This document shows, one piece after another, positions 1 through 10,750 of a DNA stretch of 64,000 bases. A model generated the notes under the pieces. It saw only the letters and a list, made by a program, of their open reading frames with translations, did no database searches and was not told the origin of the DNA. The position numbers and the translations under genes are program-made. The DNA lies in NCBI GenBank assembly GCA_964057225.1, contig OZ059900.1:22645638-22709637 (forward strand). The letters are read 5' to 3'. Every line of letters starts with the position of its first letter. Position 1 is the first letter of the stretch. Source of the DNA: Auanema rhodensis (Eukaryota > Nematoda > Chromadorea > Rhabditida > Rhabditidae).

Positions 1-682
1 CTGATAATATAACTGGCAACAGGCAGTACGCAAACATTTGAATGACAGCTTTATTACAATACGACTTAGTTTACTCAATCATATCAAGCTTCATGAACAC
101 GGACTGTTTGTGCAATAGATGATAGCAATGATAGTTTCGTTTCTTTTTTTAATTAACTTTCCAGTACGCGAGGTATAATATTTAGAACGCGATTCCTTGA
201 TAATGAAAAACTTTCAGAGCCTGCACTGATAATATAATTGGAAACAGGCAGTACGCAATACGCAAACATTTGAATGACAGCTTTATTACAATACGACTTA
301 GTTTACTCAATTATATCAAGCTTCATGAACACGGACTGCTTGTGTAATATATAATAGCAATAATAGTTTCGTTTCTGTTTTTAATTAACTTTCCTGTACG
401 CGAGTTATAATATTTAGAACGTGATTCCTTGATTATGAAAAATTTTTAGAGCCTGCACTGATAATATAACTGGAAACAGGCAGTACGCGATACGCAAATA
501 TTTGAATGACAGCTTTATTACAATACGACTTAGTTTACTCAATTATATCAAGCTTCATGAACACGGACTGCTTGTGTAATATATAATAGCAATAATAGTT
601 TCGTTTCTGTTTTTAATTAACTTTCCTGTACGCGAGTTATAATATTTAGAACGTGATTCCTTGATTATGAAAAACTTTCAGA

Positions 683-713
683 GCCTGCACTGATAATATA
701 ATTGGAAACAGGC
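683..713. repeat. Short dyad at monomer start (GCCTG...CAGGC)
   Basis: A 5-bp inverted repeat, GCCTG at 683-687 and CAGGC at 709-713, flanks an AT-rich 21-base spacer. It is kept in nearly every monomer, including the 225-bp classes. The stem is short, so a stable hairpin is doubtful. Short dyads have been discussed as features of centromeric satellites without CENP-B boxes, but a functional role here is only speculation. Confidence 0.5.
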
Positions 714-715
714 AG

Positions 716-729
716 TACGCAATACGCAA
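716..729 (+). repeat. 7-bp direct repeat (TACGCAA x2), source of monomer length polymorphism
   Basis: Two perfect TACGCAA units abut here. In 225-bp monomers exactly seven bases are missing at this place: S3 monomers read CAGTACGCAAACATT and S1 monomers read CAATACGCAAACATT, each explained by loss of one unit in a slightly different register. S2 monomers (CAATACTAAAACATT) are the short form with further substitutions. In L2 monomers the first unit is TACGCGA. Replication slippage or misaligned recombination between the two units is the simplest explanation (inference). Confidence 0.9.
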
Positions 730-2538
730 ACATTTGAATGACAGCTTTATTACAATACGACTTAGTTTACTCAATTATATCAAGCTTCATGAACACGGAC
801 TGCTTGTGTAATATATAATAGCAATAATAGTTTCGTTTCTGTTTTTAATTAACTTTCCTGTACGCGAGTTATAATATTTAGAACGTGATTCCTTGATTAT
901 GAAAAACTTTCAGAGCCTGCACTGATAATATAATTGGAAACAGGCAGTACGCAATACGCAAACATTTGAATGACAGCTTTATTACAATACGACTTAGTTT
1001 ACTCAATTATATCAAGCTTCATGAACACGGACTGTTTGTGCAATAGATGATAGCAATGATAATTTCGTTTCTTTTTTCAATTAACTTTCCTGTACGCGAG
1101 TTATAATATTTAGAACGTGATTCCTTGATTATGAAAAACTTTCAGAGCCTGCACTGATAATATAATTGGAAACAGGCAGTACGCAATACGCAAACATTTG
1201 AATGACAGCTTTATTACAATACGACTTAGTTTACTCAATTATATCAAGCTTCATGAACACGGACTGCTTGTGTAATATATAATAGCAATAATAGTTTCGT
1301 TTCTGTTTTTAATTAACTTTCCTGTACGCGAGTTATAATATTTAGAACGTGATTCCTTGATTATGAAAAACTTTCAGAGCCTGCACTGATAATATAATTG
1401 GAAACAGGCAGTACGCAATACGCAAACATTTGAATGACAGCTTTATTACAATACGACTTAGTTTACTCAATTATATCAAGCTTCATGAACACGGACTGCT
1501 TGTGTAATATATAATAGCAATAATAGTTTCGTTTCTGTTTTTAATTAACTTTCCTGTACGCGAGTTATAATATTTAGAACGTGATTCTTTGATTATGAAA
1601 AACTTTCAGAGCCTGCACTGATAATATAATTGGAAACAGGCAGTACGCAATACGCAAACATTTGAATGACAGCTTTATTACAATACGACTTAGTTTACTC
1701 AATTATATCAAGCTTCATGAACACGGACTGCTTGTGTAATATATAATAGCAATAATAGTTTCGTTTCTGTTTTTAATTAACTTTCCTGTACGCGAGTTAT
1801 AATATTTAGAACGTGATTCCTTGATTATGAAAAACTTTCAGAGCCTGCACTGATAATATAATTGGAAACAGGCAGTACGCAATACGCAAACATTTGAATG
1901 ACAGCTTTATTACAATACGACTTAGTTTACTCAATCATACCAATCTTCATGAACACGGACTGTTTGTGTAATAGATAATAGCAATAATAGTTTCGTTTCT
2001 GTTTTTAATTAACTTTCCTGTACGCGAGTTATAATATTTAGAACGTGATTCCTTGATTATGAAAAATTTTTAGAGCCTGCACTGATAATATAACTGGAAA
2101 CAGGCAGTACGCAATACGCAAACATTTGAATGGCAGCTTTATTACAATACAACTTAGTTTCCTCAATCATATCAAGCTTCATGAACACGGACTGTTTGTG
2201 CAATAGATGATAGCAATGATAGTTTCGTTTCTTTTTTTAATTAACTTTCCTGTACGCGAGTTATAATATTTAGAACGTGATTCCTTGATTATGAAAAACT
2301 TTCAGAGCCTGCACTGATAATATAATTGGAAACAGGCAGTACGCAATACGCAAACATTTGAATGACAGCTTTATTACAATACGACTTAGTTTACTCAATC
2401 ATACCAATCTTCATGAACAGGGACTGTTTGTGTAATAGATGATAGCAATAATAGTTTCGCTTCTGTTTTTAATTAACTTTCCTGTACGCGAGTTATCATA
2501 TTTAGAACGCGATTGCTTCATAATGAAAAATGTTTAGA

Positions 2539-2763
2539 GCCTGCACTGATAATATAACTGGCAACAGGCAATACGCAAACATTTGAATGACAGCTTTATT
2601 ACAATACGACTTAGTTTACTCAATCATACCAATCTTCATGAACACCGACTGTTTGTGTAATAGATGATAGCAATAATAGTTTCGTTTCTGTTTTTAATTA
2701 ACTTTCCTGTACGCGAGTTATAATATTTAGAACGTGATTCCTTGATTATGAAAAATTTTTAGA
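2539..2763 (+). repeat. Representative 225-bp monomer (S1-B-E1 type)
   Basis: Short-class monomer beginning with CTGGCAACAGGCAATACGC, missing one 7-bp unit compared with the reference. Its right half is B type: CATACCAATCTTC replaces the HindIII-bearing sequence, so the site is lost, and TTTGTGTAATAGATGA follows. It carries AACACCGACTG in place of AACACGGACTG, a variant otherwise seen only at about 4.7, 4.9, 7.0, 8.9 and 57.3 kb. This makes it a good lineage marker. Confidence 0.9.
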
Positions 2764-4844
2764 GCCTGCACTGATAATATAACTGGAAACAGGCAGTACG
2801 CGATACGCAAATATTTGAATGACAGCTTTATTACAATACGACTTAGTTTACTCAATTATATCAAGCTTCATGAACACGGACTGCTTGTGTAATATATAAT
2901 AGCAATAATAGTTTCGTTTCTGTTTTTAATTAACTTTCCTGTACGCGAGTTATAATATTTAGAACGTGATTCCTTGATTATGAAAAACTTTCAGAGCCTG
3001 CACTGATAATATAATTGGAAACAGGCAGTACGCAATACGCAAACATTTGAATGACAGCTTTATTACAATACGACTTAGTTTACTCAATTATATCAAGCTT
3101 CATGAACACGGACTGTTTGTGCAATAGATGATAGCAATGATAATTTCGTTTCTTTTTTCAATTAACTTTCCTGTACGCGAGTTATAATATTTAGAACGTG
3201 ATTCCTTGATTATGAAAAACTTTCAGAGCCTGCACTGATAATATAATTGGAAACAGGCAGTACGCAATACGCAAACATTTGAATGACAGCTTTATTACAA
3301 TACGACTTAGTTTACTCAATTATATCAAGCTTCATGAACACGGACTGCTTGTGTAATATATAATAGCAATAATAGTTTCGTTTCTGTTTTTAATTAACTT
3401 TCCTGTACGCGAGTTATAATATTTAGAACGTGATTCCTTGATTATGAAAAACTTTCAGAGCCTGCACTGATAATATAATTGGAAACAGGCAGTACGCAAT
3501 ACGCAAACATTTGAATGACAGCTTTATTACAATACGACTTAGTTTACTCAATTATATCAAGCTTCATGAACACGGACTGCTTGTGTAATATATAATAGCA
3601 ATAATAGTTTCGTTTCTGTTTTTAATTAACTTTCCTGTACGCGAGTTATAATATTTAGAACGTGATTCTTTGATTATGAAAAACTTTCAGAGCCTGCACT
3701 GATAATATAATTGGAAACAGGCAGTACGCAATACGCAAACATTTGAATGACAGCTTTATTACAATACGACTTAGTTTACTCAATTATATCAAGCTTCATG
3801 AACACGGACTGCTTGTGTAATATATAATAGCAATAATAGTTTCGTTTCTGTTTTTAATTAACTTTCCTGTACGCGAGTTATAATATTTAGAACGTGATTC
3901 CTTGATTATGAAAAACTTTCAGAGCCTGCACTGATAATATAATTGGAAACAGGCAGTACGCAATACGCAAACATTTGAATGACAGCTTTATTACAATACG
4001 ACTTAGTTTACTCAATCATACCAATCTTCATGAACACGGACTGTTTGTGTAATAGATAATAGCAATAATAGTTTCGTTTCTGTTTTTAATTAACTTTCCT
4101 GTACGCGAGTTATAATATTTAGAACGTGATTCCTTGATTATGAAAAATTTTTAGAGCCTGCACTGATAATATAACTGGAAACAGGCAGTACGCAATACGC
4201 AAACATTTGAATGACAGCTTTATTACAATACGACTTAGTTTACTCAATCATACCAATCTTCATGAACACGGACTGTTTGTGTAATAGATAATAGCAATAA
4301 TAGTTTCGTTTCTGTTTTTAATTAACTTTCCTGTACGCGAGTTATAATATTTAGAACGTGATTCCTTGATTATGAAAAATTTTTAGAGCCTGCACTGATA
4401 ATATAACTGGAAACAGGCAGTACGCGATACGCAAATATTTGAATGACAGCTTTATTACAATACGACTTAGTTTACTCAATCATACCAATCTTCATGAACA
4501 GGGACTGTTTGTGTAATAGATGATAGCAATAATAGTTTCGCTTCTGTTTTTAATTAACTTTCCTGTACGCGAGTTATCATATTTAGAACGCGATTGCTTC
4601 ATAATGAAAAATGTTTAGAGCCTGCACTGATAATATAACTGGCAACAGGCAATACGCAAACATTTGAATGACAGCTTTATTACAATACGACTTAGTTTAC
4701 TCAATCATACCAATCTTCATGAACACCGACTGTTTGTGTAATAGATGATAGCAATAATAGTTTCGTTTCTGTTTTTAATTAACTTTCCTGTACGCGAGTT
4801 ATAATATTTAGAACGCGATTGCTTCATAATGAAAAATGTTTAGA
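2764..4844. repeat. 2,081-bp higher-order repeat, copy 2 (9 monomers)
   Basis: This directly follows copy 1, so the pair is a tandem duplication. The position equivalent to 2075 is the monomer at 4156, which is B type. The last monomer (4620) matches 2539 except at its end, which is E3 (GATTGCTTCATAATG) instead of E1. A further copy of the 2539-type monomer follows at 4845, now with the E1 ending. Confidence 0.8.
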
Positions 4845-5301
4845 GCCTGCACTGATAATATAACTGGCAACAGGCAATACGCAAACATTTGAATGACAGC
4901 TTTATTACAATACGACTTAGTTTACTCAATCATACCAATCTTCATGAACACCGACTGTTTGTGTAATAGATGATAGCAATAATAGTTTCGTTTCTGTTTT
5001 TAATTAACTTTCCTGTACGCGAGTTATAATATTTAGAACGTGATTCCTTGATTATGAAAAATTTTTAGAGCCTGCACTGATAATATAACTGGAAACAGGC
5101 AGTACGCGATACGCAAATATTTGAATGACAGCTTTATTACAATACGACTTAGTTTACTCAATTATATCAAGCTTCATGAACACGGACTGCTTGTGTAATA
5201 TATAATAGCAATAATAGTTTCGTTTCTGTTTTTAATTAACTTTCCTGTACGCGAGTTATAATATTTAGAACGTGATTCCTTGATTATGAAAAACTTTCAG
5301 A

Positions 5302-6229
5302 GCCTGCACTGATAATATAATTGGAAACAGGCAGTACGCAATACGCAAACATTTGAATGACAGCTTTATTACAATACGACTTAGTTTACTCAATTAAATC
5401 AAGCTTCATGAACACGGACTGTTTGTGCAATAGATGATAGCAATGATAATTTCGTTTCTTTTTTCAATTAACTTTCCAATACGCGAGTTATTATATTTAG
5501 AACGTGATTCCTTCATAATGAAAAATTTTTAGAGCCTGCACTGATAATATAACTGGAAACAGGCAGTACGCGATACGCAAATATTTGAATGACTGCTTTA
5601 TTACAATACGACTTAGTTTACTCAATTATATCAAGCTTCATGAACACGGACTGCTTGTGTAATATATAATAGCAATAATAGTTTCGTTTCTGTTTTTAAT
5701 TAACTTTCCTGTACGCGAGTTATAATATTTAGAACGTGATTCTTTGATTATGAAAAACTTTCAGAGCCTGCACTGATAATATAATTGGAAACAGGCAGTA
5801 CGCAATACGCAAACATTTGAATGACAGCTTTATTACAATACGACTTAGTTTACTCAATTATATCAAGCTTCATGAACACGGACTGCTTGTGTAATATATA
5901 ATAGCAATAATAGTTTCGTTTCTGTTTTTAATTAACTTTCCTGTACGAGAGTTATAATATTTAGAACGTGATTCCTTGATTATGAAAAACTTTCAGAGCC
6001 TGCACTGATAATATAATTGGAAACAGGCAGTACGCAATACGCAAACATTTGAATGACAGCTTTATTACAATACGACTTAGTTTACTCAATCATACCAATC
6101 TTCATGAACACGGACTGTTTGTGTAATAGATAATAGCAATAATAGTTTCGTTTCTGTTTTTAATTAACTTTCCTGTACGCGAGTTATAATATTTAGAACG
6201 TGATTCCTTGATTATGAAAAACTTTCAGA
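5302..6229. repeat. Four-monomer block, copy 1 (offset 2,313 bp)
   Basis: Monomers 5302, 5534, 5766 and 5998 correspond to 7615, 7847, 8079 and 8311. Shared rare markers are TCAATTAAATCAAGC, CCAATACGCGAG with TTATTATATT, and GAATGACTGC. After 6229 the match resumes at a smaller offset (6694 with 8543, 6926 with 8775, offset 1,849 bp), so two monomers present here at 6230 and 6462 are missing from the second copy. Confidence 0.8.
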
Positions 6230-7614
6230 GCCTGCACTGATAATATAATTGGAAACAGGCAGTACGCAATACGCAAACATTTGAATGACAGCTTTATTAC
6301 AATACGACTTAGTTTACTCAATTATATCAAGCTTCATGAACACGGACTGCTTGTGTAATATATAATAGCAATAATAGTTTCGTTTCTGTTTTTAATTAAC
6401 TTTCCTGTACGAGAGTTATAATATTAAGAACGTGATTCCTTGATTATGAAAAATTTTTAGAGCCTGCACTGATAATATAACTGGAAACAGGCAGTACGCG
6501 ATACGCAAATATTTGAATGACAGCTTTATTACAATACGACTTAGTTTACTCAATCATACCAATCTTCATGAACACGGACTGTTTGTGTAATAGATAATAG
6601 CAATAATAGTTTCGTTTCTGTTTTTAATTAACTTTCCTGTACGCGAGTTATAATATTTAGAACGTGATTCCTTGATTATGAAAAATTTTTAGAGCCTGCA
6701 CTGATAATATAACTGGAAACAGGCAGTACGCGATACGCAAATATTTGAATGACAGCTTTATTACAATACGACTTAGTTTACTCAATCATACCAATCTTCA
6801 TGAACAGGGACTGTTTGTGTAATAGATGATAGCAATAATAGTTTCGTTTCTGTTTTTAATTAACTTTCCTGTACGCGAGTTATCATATTCAGAACGCGAT
6901 TGCTTCATAATGAAAAATGTTTAGAGCCTGCACTGATAATATAACTGGCAACAGGCAATACGCAAACATTTGAATGACAGCTTTATTACAATACGACTTA
7001 GTTTACTCAATCATACCAATCTTCATGAACACCGACTGTTTGTGTAATAGATAATAGCAATAATAGTTTCGTTTCTGTTTTTAATTAACTTTCCTGTACG
7101 CGAGTTATAATATTTAGAACGTGATTCCTTGATTATGAAAAATTTTTAGAGCCTGCACTGATAATATAACTGGAAACAGGCAGTACGCGATACGCAAATA
7201 TTTGAATGACAGCTTTATTACAATACGACTTAGTTTACTCAATTAAATCAAGCTTCATGAACACGGACTGTTTGTGTAATAGATAATAGCAATAATAGTT
7301 TCGTTTCTGTTTTTAATTAACTTTCCTGTACGCGAGTTATAATATTTAGAACGTGATTCCTTGATTATGAAAAATTTTTAGAGCCTGCACTGATAATATA
7401 ACTGGAAACAGGCAGTACGCGATACGCAAATATTTGAATGACAGCTTTATTACAATACGACTTAGTTTACTCAATCATACCAATCTTCATGAACACGGAC
7501 TGTTTGTGTAATAGATAATAGCAATAATAGTTTCGTTTCTGTTTTTAATTAACTTTCCTGTACGCGAGTTATAATATTTAGAACGTGATTCCTTGATTAT
7601 GAAAAACTTTCAGA

Positions 7615-10600
7615 GCCTGCACTGATAATATAATTGGAAACAGGCAGTACGCAATACGCAAACATTTGAATGACAGCTTTATTACAATACGACTTAGTTT
7701 ACTCAATTAAATCAAGCTTCATGAACACGGACTGTTTGTGCAATAGATGATAGCAATGATAATTTCGTTTCTTTTTTCAATTAACTTTCCAATACGCGAG
7801 TTATTATATTTAGAACGTGATTCCTTCATAATGAAAAATTTTTAGAGCCTGCACTGATAATATAACTGGAAACAGGCAGTACGCGATACGCAAATATTTG
7901 AATGACTGCTTTATTACAATACGACTTAGTTTACTCAATTATATCAAGCTTCATGAACACGGACTGCTTGTGTAATATATAATAGCAATAATAGTTTCGT
8001 TTCTGTTTTTAATTAACTTTCCTGTACGCGAGTTATAATATTTAGAACGTGATTCTTTGATTATGAAAAACTTTCAGAGCCTGCACTGATAATATAATTG
8101 GAAACAGGCAGTACGCAATACGCAAACATTTGAATGACAGCTTTATTACAATACGACTTAGTTTACTCAATTATATCAAGCTTCATGAACACGGACTGCT
8201 TGTGTAATATATAATAGCAATAATAGTTTCGTTTCTGTTTTTAATTAACTTTCCTGTACGCGAGTTATAATATTAAGAACGTGATTCCTTGATTATGAAA
8301 AACTTTCAGAGCCTGCACTGATAATATAATTGGAAACAGGCAGTACGCAATACGCAAACATTTGAATGACAGCTTTATTACAATACGACTTAGTTTACTC
8401 AATCATACCAATCTTCATGAACACGGACTGTTTGTGTAATAGATAATAGCAATAATAGTTTCGTTTCTGTTTTTAATTAACTTTCCTGTACGCGAGTTAT
8501 AATATTTAGAACGTGATTCCTTGATTATGAAAAATTTTTAGAGCCTGCACTGATAATATAACTGGAAACAGGCAGTACGCGATACGCAAATATTTGAATG
8601 ACAGCTTTATTACAATACGACTTAGTTTACTCAATCATACCAATCTTCATGAACAGGGACTGTTTGTGTAATAGATGATAGCAATAATAGTTTCGTTTCT
8701 GTTTTTAATTAACTTTCCTGTACGCGAGTTATCATATTTAGAACGCGATTGCTTCATAATGAAAAATGTTTAGAGCCTGCACTGATAATATAACTGGCAA
8801 CAGGCAATACGCAAACATTTGAATGACAGCTTTATTACAATACGACTTAGTTTACTCAATCATACCAATCTTCATGAACACCGACTGTTTGTGTAATAGA
8901 TAATAAGCAATAATAGTTTCGTTTCTGTTTTTAATTAACTTTCCTGTACGCGAGTTATAATATTTAGAACGTGATTCCTTGATTATGAAAAATTTTTAGA
9001 GCCTGCACTGATAATATAACTGGAAACAGGCAGTACGCGATACGCAAATATTTGAATGACAGCTTTATTACAAGACGACTTAGCTTACTTAATCATATCA
9101 AGCTTCATGAACACGGACTGCTTGTGTAATATATAATAGCAATAATAGTTTCGTTTCTGTTTTTAATTAACTTTCCTGTACGCGAGTTATAATATTTAGA
9201 ACGTGATTCCTTGATTATGAAAAACTTTCAGAGCCTGCACTGATAATATAATTGGAAACAGGCAGTACGCAATACGCAAACATTTGAATGACAGCTTTAT
9301 TACAATACGACTTAGTTTACTCAATTATATCAAGCTTCATGAACACGGACTGCTTGTGTAATATATAATAGCAATAATAGTTTCGTTTCTGTTTTTAATT
9401 AACTTTCCTGTACGCGAGTTATAATATTTAGAACGTGATTCCTTGATTATGAAAAACTTTCAGAGCCTGCACTGATAATATAATTGGAAACAGGCAGTAC
9501 GCAATACGCAAACATTTGAATGACAGCTTTATTACAATACGACTTATTTTACTCAATTATATCAAGCTTCATGAACACGGACTGCTTGTGTAATATATAA
9601 TAGCAATAATAGTTTCGTTTCTGTTTTTAATTAACTTTCCTGTACGCGAGTTATAATATTTAGAACGTGATTCCTTGATTATGAAAAACTTTCAGAGCCT
9701 GCACTGATAATATAATTGGAAACAGGCAGTACGCAATACGCAAACATTTGAATGACAGCTTTATTACAATACGACTTAGTTTACTCAATTATATCAAGCT
9801 TCATGAACACGGACTGCTTGTGTAATATATAATAGCAATAATAGTTTCGTTTCTGTTTTTAATTAACTTTCCTGTACGCGAGTTATAATATTTAGAACGT
9901 GATTCCTTGATTATGAAAAACTTTCAGAGCCTGCACTGATAATATAATTGGAAACAGGCAGTACGCAATACGCAAACATTTGAATGACAGCTTTATTACA
10001 ATACGACTTAGTTTACTCAATCATACCAATCTTCATGAACACGGACTGTTTGTGTAATAGATAATAGCAATAATAGTTTCGTTTCTGTTTTTAATTAACT
10101 TTCCTGTACGCGAGTTATAATATTTAGAACGTGATTCCTTGATTATGAAAAATTTTTAGAGCCTGCACTGATAATATAACTGGAAACAGGCAGTACGCGA
10201 TACGCAAATATTTGAATGACAGCTTTATTACAATACGACTTAGTTTACTCAATCATACCAATCTTCATGAACACGGACTGTTTGTGTAATAGATAATAGC
10301 AATAATAGTTTCGTTTCTGTTTTTAATTAACTTTCCTGTACGCGAGTTATAAAATTTAGAACGTGATTCCTTGATTATGAAAAATTTTTAGAGCCTGCAC
10401 TGATAATATAACTGGAAACAGGCAGTACGCGATACGCAAATATTTGAATTACAGCTTTAATACAATACGACTTAGCTTACTCAATCATATCAAGCTTCAT
10501 GAACAGGGACTGTTTGTGTAATAGATGATAGCAATGATAGTTTCGTTTCTTTTTTTAATTAACTTTCCAGTACGCGAGTTATAATATTTAGAACGTGATT

Positions 10601-10750
10601 CCTTGATTATGAAAAACTTTCAGAGCCTGCACTGATAATATAATTGGAAACAGGCAGTACGCAATACGCAAACATTTGAATGACAGCTTTATTACAATAC
10701 GACTTAGTTTACTCAATTATATCAAGCTTCATGAACACGGACTGCTTGTG
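7615..10750. repeat. Block with a near-copy about 48 kb downstream
   Basis: Monomers 7615 to 9465 match 56071 to 57921 at an offset of 48,456 bp, including the single-base insertion AATAAGCAATA (8905 and 57361). Monomers 10393 and the first part of 10625 match 58153 and 58385 at an offset of 47,760. The offset change equals three 232-bp monomers, so this copy has three extra monomers between 9465 and 10393. A few substitutions distinguish the two, for example in the monomer at 9001. Confidence 0.82.

Larger units (their letters stand above)
683..914 (+). repeat. Representative 232-bp monomer (haplotype L1-A-E1)
   Basis: This is the commonest full-length form and serves as reference. In order it contains: GCCTG at 683-687 pairing with CAGGC at 709-713; a 7-bp direct duplication TACGCAA at 716-722 and 723-729; the conserved core from TTTGAATGAC (733) to TTTACTCAA (774); a HindIII site AAGCTT at 782-787; the A-type right half (TGCTTGTGTAATATA, about 801-815); a TTCG pyrimidine-rich stretch; a PacI site TTAATTAA at 845-852; TACGCGAG then TTATAATATTTAG; and the E1 end (CTTGATTATGAAAAAC). 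It has eight CpG dinucleotides. No CENP-B-box-like 17-mer is visible. Almost the same sequence recurs dozens of times, especially at 0-10 kb, 11-12 kb, 15-16 kb and 40-44 kb. Confidence 0.95.
683..2763. repeat. 2,081-bp higher-order repeat, copy 1 (9 monomers)
   Basis: The nine monomers from 683 match those from 2764 at a constant offset of 2,081 bp. Markers that line up: the C-type monomer with TTTTTTCAATTAAC (915 with 2996), the GATTCTTTGATT ending (1379 with 3460), the B-type monomer (1843 with 3924), and the TTTCGCTTCTG variant (2307 with 4388). Exceptions are the left half of the first monomer and the monomer at 2075, which carries a foreign haplotype (AATGGCAGC, TTAGTTTCCTC). Confidence 0.8.
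1..10624. repeat. Array segment 1: mostly 232-bp monomers, 46 copies
   Basis: Monomer starts after a partial first copy: 219, 451, 683, 915, 1147, 1379, 1611, 1843, 2075, 2307, 2539, 2764, 2996, 3228, 3460, 3692, 3924, 4156, 4388, 4620, 4845, 5070, 5302, 5534, 5766, 5998, 6230, 6462, 6694, 6926, 7151, 7383, 7615, 7847, 8079, 8311, 8543, 8775, 9001, 9233, 9465, 9697, 9929, 10161 and 10393. Only six are short-class (the first partial copy and those at 2539, 4620, 4845, 6926, 8775). The 8775 copy is 226 bp through an extra A (AATAAGCAATA). Higher-order repeats lie inside and are listed separately. No gene is present. Confidence 0.93.

Noticed and set aside
683-713. GCCTG...CAGGC as a terminator or functional hairpin
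   Set aside because: A 5-bp stem with a 21-base loop is too weak to support a structural claim; it is listed only as a short dyad.
845-880. TATAAT / TTATAATATT boxes in each monomer resembling a promoter element
   Set aside because: An AT-rich monomer will contain such strings by chance; there is no linked start site, coding sequence or RNA gene. Satellite transcription is possible but not shown by the sequence.
683-914. Possible CENP-B box
   Set aside because: The only TTCG in the monomer (in GTTTCGTTTCTG) is not followed by the A and CGGG positions of the 17-bp box.
683-914. Internal half-monomer duplication suggesting an ancestral unit of about 116 bp
   Set aside because: Left and right halves show only weak, scattered resemblance by eye; the 118-bp truncated monomers are deletions, not ancestral halves.
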